Source of the DNA: Paracoccus cavernae
Lineage (GTDB): Bacteria; Pseudomonadota; Alphaproteobacteria; Rhodobacterales; Rhodobacteraceae
DNA: 64,000 bases
Reading direction: 5' to 3'
NCBI GenBank assembly: GCA_030410095.1
Contig: JAUFRC010000001.1
Span: 2,182,501-2,246,500 of the forward strand
The first letter of the stretch is position 1; the number at the start of each line of letters is the position of its first letter. The position numbers and the translations under genes are program-made. Below the pieces are notes generated by a model. It did no database searches and was not told the DNA's origin. It saw nothing but the letters and a program-made list of their open reading frames with translations. Shown here piece after piece: positions 28,827 to 38,872 of this stretch.

Positions 28827-30271
28827 TTATTCCGGATCGGTGCGATAGATCAAGCGCTCGTCGCAGGGTGCGACACGAAGGATGTTCGTCGTCCCCGAGG
28901 TCTTGAAGGGCACGCCGGCGACCACGATGATGTTCTGCGTCTCGTTGGCGAAACCGAATTCGCGCGCGGCTTTGGCGGCATTGACCACGGCCTGTTTGAA
29001 GCGCTCCAGCTCGGGCGTGCGCACGCAATGCGCGCCCCAGGTCAGGCACAAGCGGCGCAGGGTGGTTTCCTCGGAGCACATGGCGATGATCGGCACGCGC
29101 GGACGCTCGCGGGCGGTCAGGCTGACCGTGGTGCCCGATTTGGTAAAGGCGCAGATCGCGACGACATCGGTGGTCTCGGCGACTTCGCGGGCGGCACCGA
29201 CGATCGCATCCGCCACACTTTCGCGACTGACGCTGCGCGAGCTTTCGATGACCTCGCGATAGGTCGGATCGCTTTCGACCGAGCGGGCAACGCTATCCAT
29301 TGTGGAGACGGCTTCGACCGGCCATGCACCGGCGGCGCTTTCGGCAGAGAGCATGACGGCATCCGCGCCCTCGTAGATCGCTGTCGCGACGTCGGAGACT
29401 TCGGCGCGGGTCGGCATCGGGCTTTCGATCATCGATTCGAGCATCTGCGTCGCAACGATCACCGGCTTTGCCGCCGAGCGGCAGGCACGGACAAGGCGCT
29501 TCTGGATCGGCGGCACGGAATGGACCGGCAGTTCGACGCCCAGATCGCCGCGCGCCACCATGATCCCGTCCGAGACCTTGAGGATTTCGGCAAAGGCACG
29601 CACGGCGGCGGGCTTTTCGATCTTCGACAGGATCGCGGCGCGCCCCTTGGCGAGATTGCGGGCCTCGATCACGTCTTCGGGGCGCTGGACGAAGGACAAA
29701 GCCAGCCAGTCGACGCCGATGCTGCAGGCGAATTCCAGATCCCCGCGGTCCTTGTCCGAAAGCGCGGCCAAAGGCAGGACCACGTCGGGCACGTTCACGC
29801 CCTTGCGGTTCGAGATCGACCCGCCGACCGTCACGCGGCAATTGGCGTAATCGGGACCGAAATCCTCGACGCGCAGGCGGATCTTGCCGTCATTGACCAG
29901 CAGGGTCGAACCGGCCTCGAGCGCCGCGAAAATCTCGGGATGGGGCAACTGGACGCGGGTGGCGTCGCCCGGCGCATCGTCGAGGTCGAAGCGGAACGAA
30001 TCACCGACCTGCAGGTCATGCGCACCATCGGCGAAAACGCCGACGCGCAGCTTGGGGCCCTGAAGATCGGCCAGAACCGCGATCGGACGGCCGGTCTCGG
30101 CCTCGATCTGGCGGATGATGTCGAAACGCGCCTTTGCTCGGCATGGGTGCCGTGGCTCATGTTCAGGCGGAAAACGTCGGCGCCGGCTTCGAACAATGCC
30201 TTGATCGTCGCGTGGTCGCTCGATGCAGGGCCCAAAGTTGCAACGATTTTGACCTTGCGATGCCGTCTCAT
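28827..30271 (-). CDS. pyk: pyruvate kinase
   Basis: It catalyses the last glycolytic step (PEP + ADP to pyruvate + ATP). The start at 30271 ([18 protein letters not shown]) has AGGAAG about 7 nt upstream; 30289 would add six residues. Visible motifs are [25 protein letters not shown], the catalytic Lys in [27 protein letters not shown] and the [13 protein letters not shown] block. One A/T-run loss near 30134 ([11 protein letters not shown]) breaks the frame. It is about 481 residues and divergent from the amidohydrolase gene. Confidence 0.96.
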
Positions 30272-30405
30272 CCACGTCTTCCTTTTCATGTTTGCGCTAT
30301 CGAGCGCGCTATCTATGACCCATTGCCCCCATGGAGCAAGCGGTCGGGCAACTGGCACTTCCATTTCATGCCCGCTAAGCTTGCACCGAAAACGGCGACC
30401 GGACC

Positions 30406-31146
30406 ATGACAAAACAGCCCTTTACAATCTTCGGCAAAGACCGCCCTTCGCGCTGGCTTGTGACCTGCGATCACGCGACCAACCATGTGCCCGACTGGAT
30501 CGGCGGCGGCAGCCTCGGGATCGCGGCCGAAGACATGGCACGCCACATCGCCTATGATGTCGGTGCCGCCGGTCTGGCCGAAGCTCTGGCTTTGAAACTC
30601 GATGCGCCGGCGCTTTTGTCGGATTTCTCGCGTCTCGTGATCGACCCCAACCGTGGCGCCGATGATCCGACCCTGATCATGCGCATCTACGACGGCACCG
30701 TCATTCCGGCGAACCGCGACATCGACGAAGCGGGCCGCGCCGAGCGTATCGCGCGGCTCTACCGCCCCTATCACGATGCCTATGCCGCGCTGGCCGCCGC
30801 CCATCCGGCGCGGGCGATCTGCGCCATCCACAGCTTTACGCCACAATTGCGCGGCCGACCGCCGCGCCCGTGGCAGGTCGGCGTCCTTTATTCGCACCGC
30901 GACGAGAGGCTGGGGCCGGAACTGGTCCGCATCAGCCGCGACCAGGGCTGGATCACCGGCGACAACGAGCCCTATTCGGGCCACCTCGAAGGCGATTCCA
31001 TCGACCAGCACGCGCTTGCCCACGGCCGCCCGAATGTGCTGATCGAGATCCGCAACGACCTGATCCGCGACGCAGCAGGTCAGGCGCTCTGGGCCGCCAA
31101 GCTTGCGGATGTCCTGCCCGCTCTGCTAGAGAGCGCGGGAATTTAG
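30406..31146 (+). CDS. N-formylglutamate amidohydrolase family protein
   Basis: The 246-residue HutG/FGase-type zinc hydrolase is intact. CDHATNHVP carries the metal-binding Asp/His near the N-terminus. [27 protein letters not shown] and IEIRNDLI are family blocks. Family members cleave N-formylglutamate, but no histidine-degradation genes are nearby, so the substrate may be another N-acyl amino acid. The ATG at 30406 is 134 bp from the divergent pyk start. Confidence 0.87.
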   Translation: MTKQPFTIFGKDRPSRWLVTCDHATNHVPDWIGGGSLGIAAEDMARHIAYDVGAAGLAEALALKLDAPALLSDFSRLVIDPNRGADDPTLIMRIYDGTVIPANRDIDEAGRAERIARLYRPYHDAYAALAAAHPARAICAIHSFTPQLRGRPPRPWQVGVLYSHRDERLGPELVRISRDQGWITGDNEPYSGHLEGDSIDQHALAHGRPNVLIEIRNDLIRDAAGQALWAAKLADVLPALLESAGI

Positions 31147-31426
31147 CGCATAACCGCTTGTCCGACGCCTGTTCGCGATCCCGATGTCGCGGCGCGGGCG
31201 GGTCGAAGAAAGGTCCGCCTCCAAGGCCGCGACCGCTTCGGCCGGAGACAACACCATTCCCGTGCGGCCGCAGACGGCCCCTTTGTCGCCCCGAGCCCCG
31301 AAAGCGCCCAAAGCGCAGGCCGGAGCGGGCAAAGATCGGGATCGCCGCCCCGCCACGGCCCCTCCGGCCCCGGCGCGCGGACAGGCACGCCGGTCCTGCG
31401 CCCGAAGCGGATGAAGGAAGACGAGC

Positions 31427-32350
31427 ATGAGAACCGAACAAAGCGTCCTGCGCCTCTCGATCGTGGTGACATTCGCGCTGGCGGCTTTCGGCGTGATATA
31501 CGGCCTGCTGATCAGCTCGGGCTCGATCATTTTCGACGGGATCTATTCCTTGATGGATGCCTCGATGACCATGGTCGCGCTGCTGGTCTCGAAACTGATC
31601 ACCGCCTCTTTGGCCGAAAGCACGCGCACCAAGCTGGTGCAGCATTTCACCATGGGCTTCTGGCATCTCGAACCGATGGTGCTGGCACTAAGCGGCGTTC
31701 TGTTGATCGGCACCGCACTGACCGCGCTGATCGGCGCGCTGAGCAGCCTGATGAACGAGGGCCATCCGGTCGAATTCGGCAAGGCGATGGTCTTTGCCGT
31801 GGTCCAGCTGGCGGCGGCGGTCACCATGGTCGTCTATACCCGCCGCGCCAACCGCAAGATCGGCTCGAACTTCATCGAGCTCGACTCCAAGGCATGGACC
31901 ATCTCGGCGGCGCTGACCGGCGCGCTGCTGGCGGCCTTCATTTTCGGCTGGGCCATTCGCGGCACGACGCTTGACTGGATGGTGCCCTATGTCGACCCCG
32001 CCGTGCTGGCCGTGGTCTGTCTTTTCGTGATCCCGATGCCGATTTCGACGCTGGTGCAGTCGTTCTCGGACATCCTGCTGGTCACCCCTGCCGATATGAA
32101 GCACCAGATCGACGAGATCGCCGAAAAGGTCGTCGCGCGCTACGGCTTCGTGACCTATCGCGCCTATGTCGCCCGCGTCGGGCGCGGCCGCCAGATCGAG
32201 CTCTACTTCATCGTTCCGCAGGGCCTGCCGCCGCGCCGCCTCGAGGAATGGGACCGTATCCGCGACGAAATCGGCCGCGAGATCGGCGACGAGGGCCCCG
32301 ACCGCTGGCTGACCATCGCCTTCACCACCGATGTCGACTGGGCCGAATGA
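31427..32350 (+). CDS. cation diffusion facilitator (CDF) metal exporter
   Basis: The 307-residue inner-membrane metal/proton antiporter is intact. Six helices are predicted. The TM2 metal motif appears as DGIYSLMDASM (DxxxxxxD spacing), and TM5 as ELDSKAWTIS, with an Asp and Lys rather than the HxxxD of zinc members, so the metal is uncertain. A cytoplasmic C-terminal domain follows (residues about 215-307, RIRDEIGREIGDEGPDRWLT). The start has a GGAAGACGAG leader just upstream. The 280 bp before it holds only GC-rich sequence with no supported gene. Confidence 0.88.
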   Translation: MRTEQSVLRLSIVVTFALAAFGVIYGLLISSGSIIFDGIYSLMDASMTMVALLVSKLITASLAESTRTKLVQHFTMGFWHLEPMVLALSGVLLIGTALTALIGALSSLMNEGHPVEFGKAMVFAVVQLAAAVTMVVYTRRANRKIGSNFIELDSKAWTISAALTGALLAAFIFGWAIRGTTLDWMVPYVDPAVLAVVCLFVIPMPISTLVQSFSDILLVTPADMKHQIDEIAEKVVARYGFVTYRAYVARVGRGRQIELYFIVPQGLPPRRLEEWDRIRDEIGREIGDEGPDRWLTIAFTTDVDWAE

Positions 32351-32365
32351 GCCGCGCGACATGAA

Positions 32366-32395
32366 AAAGGGCCGGAGGTTCGATCCTCCGGCCCT
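32366..32395. terminator. hairpin between the CDF gene and the 32435-32920 gene
   Basis: GGGCCGGAGG (32369-32378) and CCTCCGGCCC (32385-32394) form a perfect 10-bp stem. The AAAAA on its left gives a T run on the minus strand, so it mainly serves the minus-strand gene. Confidence 0.82.
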
Positions 32396-32434
32396 GTGCA
32401 TTTCCGTGCCCGATTTGGGCCCGATCCTCGGTGC

Positions 32435-32920
32435 TCAGGCCTTGGCGGCCAAAGCCGCGTGCCGTTTGGCCGCCGTACGGATCCCGAACCACAGCGAGGC
32501 GCGCAGCAGCAGGAACTGCAGGAAGACGACCGTCAGCAAGGCCGCGACGATCAGCATTCTGTCGTCGCCCGCGAACTCGCGCTTGAACTGCCCGACCTCA
32601 TCCAGTCCGAAAAGCAAAAGAAAGAACATCGCGCCCTGAACGGCGGTCGTCGCGATGCACATCAGCGCGGCCAGCGCCCATTTGCGGCCGCTCGAAGGGA
32701 CGACCTGCTCGCGGTTGAACCAGATCGTACCCGTCGAATTCGCCGCGACCAGAATGATGACGAGCCCCATCGAGTTGCTCTCGGGGAAGGAGAGGCCAAA
32801 GAAGGCTTCTGCCGCATAGACAATGATGTAGAACAAAGCGATGCCGCCGATCAGCAGGGCGATATAGACCAGCAGAAGAAACGACAGCGATGTCGGGCGT
32901 GGCGTGGAACGATCCGCCAT
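32435..32920 (-). CDS. four-helix integral membrane protein (ABZJ_00895-like)
   Basis: This is a 161-residue protein with four hydrophobic helices (LSFLLLVYIALLIGGIALFY; GLVIILVAANSTGTIWF; WALAALMCIATTAVQGAMFF; MLIVAALLTVVFLQFLLLRA). The FNREQVVPSSGRKW segment between helices 2 and 3 resembles the conserved loop of ABZJ_00895 family proteins, an uncharacterised group. The ATG at 32920 follows GAGGTTCCC. The frame is intact. It lies downstream of nothing obvious on its strand; priA reads the same way further upstream. Function unknown. Confidence 0.65.
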   Translation of the reverse strand: MADRSTPRPTSLSFLLLVYIALLIGGIALFYIIVYAAEAFFGLSFPESNSMGLVIILVAANSTGTIWFNREQVVPSSGRKWALAALMCIATTAVQGAMFFLLLFGLDEVGQFKREFAGDDRMLIVAALLTVVFLQFLLLRASLWFGIRTAAKRHAALAAKA

Positions 32921-33084
32921 GGGAACCTCGTGATGAACAAATGTGAACGCGTCAGTCTTGCGCGAAAGGGTCACATTTTTGCGAGATTGCCAAGATCATT
33001 CAGACATATTCTTTCGAATAACCCCGAAATCGACCTTGCCGCGCATGGGTCGCGCGCCACCGGCAAAGCCCCTGCGCGGTCCCT

Positions 33085-35283
33085 TCAGAAGAAGCTTTGC
33101 GGGTCGATATCCACGGAAAGGCGCAGGTTCGGCGGATATTTCGGCGCGCGCGCCAGCCAGTCGGTGATCGCCGCCTGCAAAGGCGCCTGACGGGGCGCGC
33201 GGATCAACATGCGCACGCGGAAACGGCCGCGCACGCGCGCGATCGGCGCGGGCGCGGGACCGAACAGCTCGGCCCCGCGGCGCGCAAAGGCTCGGCGCGA
33301 CGGGCGAGCTCGCGGGCGAAGGCCTCGACGACGGGCTGGTCGGGATGGGACAGGATGATCCCCGCCAGACGCCCGAAAGGCGGCATGCCCGCGCCGCGCC
33401 GGCTCTCGGCCTCTGCATCCCAGAAATCCTCGTCCTCGCCCGACAAGATCGCGCGGATCACCGGATGCTCGGGCTGGTGGGTCTGCAAAAGCGCGACGCC
33501 CGCCGCGCTGCCGCCCTCGCGCCCCGCCCGCCCCGCGACCTGCCGCATCAACTGGAAACTGCGCTCGGCCGCGCGCATGTCCGCGCCCTGAAGCCCCAGA
33601 TCGGCGTCGATCACGCCCACCAGCGTCAGGCGCGGAAAGTTGTGCCCCTTGGCCACGATCTGCGTGCCGATGATGATATCGGTCTGGCCGTTGGAAATCT
33701 CGGCAATCGCCTCTTTCAGCGCCCGCGCCGAATTGAACAAATCCGAGGACAGCACAGCCATCCGCGCGTTGGGGAAACGCTCGGCGACCTCTTCGGCCAG
33801 ACGCTCGACACCTGGGCCGACCGCTGCGAGCTTGCCCTCGACCTGACAGGAGGGGCAGGCCTGCGGGATGGGCTTCGTCTCGCCGCATTGGTGGCAGACA
33901 AGGCGGTTCTGGAAACGGTGTTCGACCATGCGCGCATCGCAATTGTCGCAGCCGATCTGCTGGCCGCAGGCGCGGCAGACCGTGACTGGCGCATAGCCGC
34001 GACGGTTGAGGAACAACAGCGACTGCTCGCCCTTTTCCAGCCGCGCATCGACCGCCTTGGCAAGGCTCGGGGAAATCCAGCGCCCCGAGGGCAGATCCTG
34101 CGCGCGCAAATCGATCGCGCCCATATCCGGCAACTCGGCCCCGCCATAGCGCGAGCGCAGGTCGATCCGCTCGTATTTGCCGCTTTGCGCATTCACCCAT
34201 GTCTCGATCGAGGGCGTGGCAGAGGCCAGCACCACATGCGCCCCCGCAATCGAGGCGCGCAGCACCGACATGTCGCGCGCGCTGTAGAAAACCCCGTCAT
34301 CCTGTTTGTAGGAGCTGTCGTGTTCCTCGTCGACGACGATCAGCCCGAGGTCGCGATAGGGCAGAAAAAGCGCCGAACGCGCACCGACGACCAGCTGGAC
34401 CTCGCCCCGCCCCGCCATCTGCCACAAGCGGCGGCGCTCGGAGCGGGTGATGCCGGAATGCCATTCCCCTGGCCGCGCACCGAACCGCGCCTCGACGCGG
34501 TTGAGAAACTCCGAAGACAGCGCGATTTCGGGCAAAAGCACCAAAGCCTGCCGTCCTTGGCGCAGACATTCCGCGACCGCTTCCAGATAGACCTCGGTCT
34601 TGCCCGAGCCGGTCACGCCGCGCAAAAGCGTCGTGCCGTAGCTTCGCCGCGCCAGAGCCTCGCGCATGGTCTGCGCCGCGCTGGCCTGATTGGGCGCAAG
34701 CGGTTTGCCGGGCAGCGCGGGATCAAGGCGCGGATAGGGCAGATCGCGGGGGCCGACGTCTCGACCAGAGTACCGGCCTCGACCAGCCCCTTCACGACGC
34801 CGGCGGAGACACCGGCCAGCTGCGCAAGTTCCGAAGGGGCGAAGCCCGCGCCGCCGTGATCCTCGATGACACGCAACACGGCCTCGCGCGCCTCGGTCAT
34901 GCGCTCGGGGCGGGACCGGCGCGATGCAGGATGCGCCGGTTCGCGGGCGGCTGGTCGAGATCGGGCGCACGCGTCGCGATCCGCAGCATCAAAGGCATCG
35001 GCGTCAGGGTGTAATCGCCCATCCGCGTCAGGAATTCCATCATTTCGGCAGAGAGCGGTTCGGCATCGATCACCCGCGCGACGGGACGCAATTTCGAGGC
35101 GTCGAACCCGCCCTTCCTCGCCCCAAACCGCGCCCATGACGCGGCGCGGCCCCAAGGGCACCAACACAAGCTGGCCCAACCGCACGCCACCTTCGGGCGC
35201 AAGATAGTCGAGAATCCCGACCGGCTCCTGCGTCAGGACCGCGATGCGGCTGCCGTGGGGAAGAAGAAAAGGGGATCAGCCAT
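33085..35283 (-). CDS. priA: primosomal protein N' (replication restart helicase PriA)
   Basis: PriA reloads the replisome at stalled forks. The helicase core is contiguous: GVTGSGKTEVYLEA (Walker A), LLPEIALSSEFLNRVEARFG, VVDEEHDSSYKQDD (DEAH box), VLASATPS, and QVAGRAGREGGSAAGVALLQ (motif VI). Four CxxC pairs bind two zincs (CRACGQQIGCDNC; CHQCG...CPSC). The N-terminal 3'-end-binding domain (QEPVGILDYLAPEGG, VRLGQLVLVPLG) and C-terminus (NLRLSVDIDPQSFF) are split by at least five frame breaks near 35265, 35120, 34900, 34757 and 33290. Repaired length is about 735 residues. Confidence 0.93.
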
Positions 35284-35298
35284 GATGCGGGATAAGGG

Positions 35299-35448
35299 TC
35301 AATAACCCATGGTCGGGAAAGCGGCAGGGACACCGAAAAACTGCGTCATGATGATCGCGGGGAAAGTATGCATGACGACCGCGACGAGCACGGCCCCCGC
35401 CTCGAGCATCGTCGGAATGTCGTAAATGCTGCCGGCTGCCGCTTCCAT
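35299..35448 (-). CDS. 49-residue small membrane protein just upstream of priA
   Basis: It is a short open frame from the ATG at 35448, preceded by GGAGAAGG, with one hydrophobic segment (MLEAGAVLVAVVMHTFPAII) and an aromatic end (FFGVPAAFPTMGY). The stop lies 15 bp before the priA start on the same strand. I know no family. A good ribosome-binding site and membrane-like composition support coding, but the length means chance cannot be excluded. Confidence 0.45.
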   Translation of the reverse strand: MEAAAGSIYDIPTMLEAGAVLVAVVMHTFPAIIMTQFFGVPAAFPTMGY

Positions 35449-35697
35449 GGGGCCTTCTCCGTCATGGTCAGAATAGGATGGGGCGCGCATCCGGCCGCAC
35501 CGGCCGCCAAGCCCAAGCGACTGTGCCACGAGCACCCGCCCCACCGCAAGCCATGCGCCCGAAATGCCGCCCTGCGCGCGCTGCCGCGACGTCCGGCGGG
35601 CGGCCATCGGACGATTAGGAGCCAGCGCGGTCTTTTCGCGCGGGGCAATCTGCGCTAAACCTCCTGCAAATTTCCGAAAATACAGGGGCCCTGCGCC

Positions 35698-36351
35698 ATG
35701 AAATTCTTTGTCGATACCGCCGATGTTGATGCGATCCGCGAACTCAACGATCTGGGCATGGTCGATGGTGTGACCACCAACCCGTCCATCATCGCGAAAT
35801 CGGGCCGCAATATCGAAGAGGTCACCCGCGAGATCTGCGAAATGGTCGCAGGCCCCGTCAGCGCCGAAGTCGTCGCCAACGACGCCGAAGGCATGATCAC
35901 CGAAGGCCGCCACCTCGCGAAGATCGCTTCGAACATCACGATCAAGGTGCCGCTGACCTGGGACGGCCTCAAGGCGTGCAAAGTCCTTTCGGGTGAGGGC
36001 CACAAGCTCAACGTCACGCTGTGCTTCAGCGCGGCTCAGGCCATTCTGGCCGCCAAAGCCGGCGCGACCTTCATCAGCCCCTTCATCGGCCGTCTGGACG
36101 ACATCAACCTCGACGGGATGGAACTGATCGCCCAGATCCGCGAAATCTACGACAACTACGACTTCAAGACGGAAATCCTCGCGGCCTCGATCCGTTCGGT
36201 CAACCACATCACCGACGCGGCCCGTATCGGCGCCGACGTGATCACCGCTCCGCCGGCGATCATCAAGGCAATGGCGAGCCATGTGCTGACCGACAAGGGT
36301 CTGGCGCAGTTCAACGCCGACTGGGCCAAAACCGGCCAGAAGATCGTCTGA
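35698..36351 (+). CDS. tal: transaldolase (TalC/small type, often annotated fsa)
   Basis: It transfers a dihydroxyacetone unit in the pentose phosphate pathway. The 217-residue (βα)8 protein is intact. The N-terminus [32 protein letters not shown], the Schiff-base Lys in [11 protein letters not shown], and [12 protein letters not shown] are family marks. At the position where fructose-6-phosphate aldolase has Gln59 (FAQV), this has Glu (SAEV), as in transaldolases, so I favour transaldolase. The TGA overlaps the ATG of the DUF484 gene (TGATG). Confidence 0.93.
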   Translation: MKFFVDTADVDAIRELNDLGMVDGVTTNPSIIAKSGRNIEEVTREICEMVAGPVSAEVVANDAEGMITEGRHLAKIASNITIKVPLTWDGLKACKVLSGEGHKLNVTLCFSAAQAILAAKAGATFISPFIGRLDDINLDGMELIAQIREIYDNYDFKTEILAASIRSVNHITDAARIGADVITAPPAIIKAMASHVLTDKGLAQFNADWAKTGQKIV

Positions 36352-37082
36352 TGGCAGAGTTCGAAAGCCCTGCCCCTACCGCCGACAGCCAGAACGTGCT
36401 TGCCGACGACTTCCGGCAGCTGCTGCTTTCGAACCCCGAACTGATCCTCGCCGACCGCGACCTCATGCGTGCCCTGATCGGCGCGCATGAAGAAGAGATC
36501 GGCGGGAATGTCATCGATATCCGGGGCCGCGCGATGGCGGCCCTCGAAGACCGGCTCGAGCGGCTCGAAGTCACGCATGAAACCGTGATCTCGACCGCCT
36601 ACGAGAACCAGTCGGGGATGAACACCATCCACCGCGCGGTTCTGGCCCTGCTCGAGCCCGCCGATTTCCCTGCTTTCCTCGACAGCCTGCAAACCACGAT
36701 CGCGCCGATCCTGCGCATCGACACGCTGCGTCTGGTCTTCGAGACCAGCAGCGCCGCCGAGGCACCCACGCAAGCCGCGCTGCAGGTCCTGCCCGCGGGC
36801 ATGATCGGACGGTTGCTGCAGGCGGGCGGGCGCCCCGTGCGCCGCGACGTGATCACCTTGCGCGCGGCCTTGCCCGCGACCGCCGCGATCCACGGCAAGA
36901 CCGAAAGCCCGATCCTCTCCGAGGCGCTGATGCCGATCGACCTCGGCCTCGGGCGCTGGCCGGCGCTTCTGGTCATGGGCTCGACCGAGGCAACCCGCTT
37001 CATGCCCAGCCACGGCACCGACCTGCTGCGTTTCTTCACGCAGGCCTTCCAGCGCGTACTGATCGGCTGGCTGCGCGAGTGA
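36351..37082 (+). CDS. DUF484 family protein
   Basis: The 243-residue cytoplasmic protein has a GAF-like fold, part of the DUF484 family usually encoded next to xerC. DDFRQLLLSNPELILADRDL at the start and SLQTTIAPILRIDTLRLVFE in the core are typical, and the end [20 protein letters not shown] matches the family. The frame is intact. The start overlaps tal by one base and the stop overlaps the xerC GTG by four, so tal-DUF484-xerC is a tight translationally coupled operon. Biochemical function unknown. Confidence 0.9.
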   Translation: MAEFESPAPTADSQNVLADDFRQLLLSNPELILADRDLMRALIGAHEEEIGGNVIDIRGRAMAALEDRLERLEVTHETVISTAYENQSGMNTIHRAVLALLEPADFPAFLDSLQTTIAPILRIDTLRLVFETSSAAEAPTQAALQVLPAGMIGRLLQAGGRPVRRDVITLRAALPATAAIHGKTESPILSEALMPIDLGLGRWPALLVMGSTEATRFMPSHGTDLLRFFTQAFQRVLIGWLRE

Positions 37083-38010
37083 GCACCGAGCCGCAACTGG
37101 CCCTCGCGCCCGCCATGTCGGACAGCCTGTCGCGCTGGCTCGAGGGCGAGCGCAGCACGCGCGACCGCTCGGACCATACGATCACGGCCTATCAGGGCGA
37201 TCTCCTGGCCTTTCTGGCCTTCATCGGCCAGTATCGCGGCACGCCCGCCTTGCCGTCCAACCTCCACGATCTGACGCAAACCGATATGCGCGCCTTCGCG
37301 GCCAGCGAGCGTGGCCGCGGCCTCGGCGCGCGGTCTCTGGCGCGCAGGCTGTCGGCGGTGCGCAGCTTCATCCGCTGGCTCTCGGACCGCGAAGGCTTCG
37401 AGGCCTCGAAGATCCTCAATACACGCGGGCCGCGCTATACGCGCACCCTGCCGCGCCCGCTGGCCCCGATCAGGCGCAAGACGTGCTGGACATGGCGGCA
37501 ACGGGCCACGAGACGCCTTGGGTCGCGGCGCGCGATCTGGCGGTGCTGACACTGCTTTACGGCTGCGGCCTGCGCATCTCCGAGGCGCTCGCGCTTGATG
37601 GTCGCGACTGGCCGATCGGCGAAAGCCTTCTGGTGCGCGGCAAGGGCGGGCGCGAACGCCAAGTGCCGGTCCTGCCGGTCGCGCGTCAGGCCGTGGGCGA
37701 TTACCTGCGGCTATCGCCCTGGCAGCCAAGCGCGGAGGAGGCGCTTTTTCGCGGCGTCCGCGGAGCAAGGCTCTCCCCGGTCAGGTGGCGGGCGTGATGC
37801 GGCTTGCGCGCGAAAGGCTGGGCCTGCCGCCGAGCGCGACCCCCATGCGATGCGCCATTCCTTTGCCACGCATCTGCTGGCGGCGGGGGCGATCTGCGCA
37901 CCATTCAGGAATTGCTGGGCCATGCCAGCCTGTCGACGACACAGGTCTATACCGGCGTCGATGATGCGCATTTGCTCGCGGTCTATCGCGCCGCCCACCC
38001 GCGCGCATAA
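37079..38010 (+). CDS. xerC: tyrosine recombinase XerC
   Basis: XerC resolves chromosome dimers at dif with XerD and FtsK. The SAM-like N-terminal domain has [20 protein letters not shown]. The catalytic domain has the first Arg in [16 protein letters not shown], Lys in [16 protein letters not shown], HxxR in [15 protein letters not shown], His in [16 protein letters not shown] and the nucleophile Tyr in VYTGVDD. GTG at 37079 overlaps the DUF484 stop. Four base losses (about 37470, 37785, 37843, 37890) break the frame; repaired length is about 310. Confidence 0.94.
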
Positions 38011-38052
38011 TCGCCGCTTTACTTCCCGCGCGGCGCGGCGCAATGGGGCGCC

Positions 38053-38814
38053 ATGCTCGAGCTTTCCTATGACCTCATCGCCATGCTGGTCGTCGCGGCT
38101 TTCGCGGCGGGCTTCATCGATTCCATCGCGGGCGGAGGCGGCCTCATCACGGTCCCCGCCCTGTTGCTTGCAGGCCTGCCGCCCGCGCAGGCACTGGCCA
38201 CGAACAAGGTTCAGGGCGGCTTCGGCGCGGCAACGGCCGCGATCACCTATGCAAGACGCGGGCTGGTCGATCCGCGCAAACAGCTGGGCTCGGCCGCGAT
38301 CGCCTTTGCGGCGGGGCTCTGCGGCGCGCTGATGGTGAGCTATATCCCGACGCAGGCACTCGGCTACATCCTGCCCGTCCTGCTGATCGGCATTGCGATC
38401 TTCTTCGCGCTCAAACCCGGCCTGAACGATCAGGACCGCGCCGAACGCATGCGCCCCGCCCTTTTCGCCGCGATCGTCGTGCCCTTCATCGGCTTTTACG
38501 ACGGGCTGCTCGGGCCCGGTGCGGGCGCTTTCTACATGCTGGGCTTCGTCATGCTGGCGGGCTACGGCATCCTGAAGGCCACGGCCCATACCAAACTGCT
38601 GAACTTCGCCTCGAACCTCGGCGGGCTCACGGCCTTCGCGCTGGTCGGCCAACCGCTCTGGCTGCTCGGCGCGATGATGGCGGTTGCGCAGATCGCGGGG
38701 GCGACACTCGGCTCGCGACTTGCCATGAAGATCGGCGCCAAGGTCATCAAACCCTTGCTGGTCGTGACCTCGACCGCCCTCGCCTTGCGGCTCATCTGGC
38801 AGATGCTGGCATGA
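38053..38814 (+). CDS. TauE/SafE family sulfite/organosulfur exporter-like protein
   Basis: The 253-residue integral membrane protein has about eight helices in two repeats (FAAGFIDSIAGGGGLITVPA; GFYDGLLGPGAGAFYMLGFV). The GGGG and GPGxG loops are conserved in TauE/SafE (formerly DUF81) permeases, which move sulfite, sulfoacetate or other small anions. The substrate is not deducible. The frame is intact. It lies 42 bp after xerC on the same strand. Confidence 0.88.
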   Translation: MLELSYDLIAMLVVAAFAAGFIDSIAGGGGLITVPALLLAGLPPAQALATNKVQGGFGAATAAITYARRGLVDPRKQLGSAAIAFAAGLCGALMVSYIPTQALGYILPVLLIGIAIFFALKPGLNDQDRAERMRPALFAAIVVPFIGFYDGLLGPGAGAFYMLGFVMLAGYGILKATAHTKLLNFASNLGGLTAFALVGQPLWLLGAMMAVAQIAGATLGSRLAMKIGAKVIKPLLVVTSTALALRLIWQMLA

Positions 38815-38872
38815 GGGCCAAGGCTTTCTTCATCACGTCAAATACCCGCCAAGGGCCGCAAGCACCCGCTTG

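Noticed and set aside
29028..30557. 509-residue open frame on the plus strand
   Set aside because: It is the antisense shadow of pyruvate kinase, running into the start of the amidohydrolase gene in another frame.
31147..31426. Arg/Pro/Ala-rich open frames before the CDF gene
   Set aside because: Low-complexity composition on both strands, no motif or ribosome-binding site; treated as intergenic.
33345..34859. 504-residue open frame on the plus strand
   Set aside because: It is antisense to the intact PriA helicase core, which has all helicase and zinc motifs.
37079..38010. Tyrosine recombinase as a mobile-element integrase
   Set aside because: Its position in a tal-DUF484-xerC chain, its size and the lack of att-like repeats identify housekeeping XerC.
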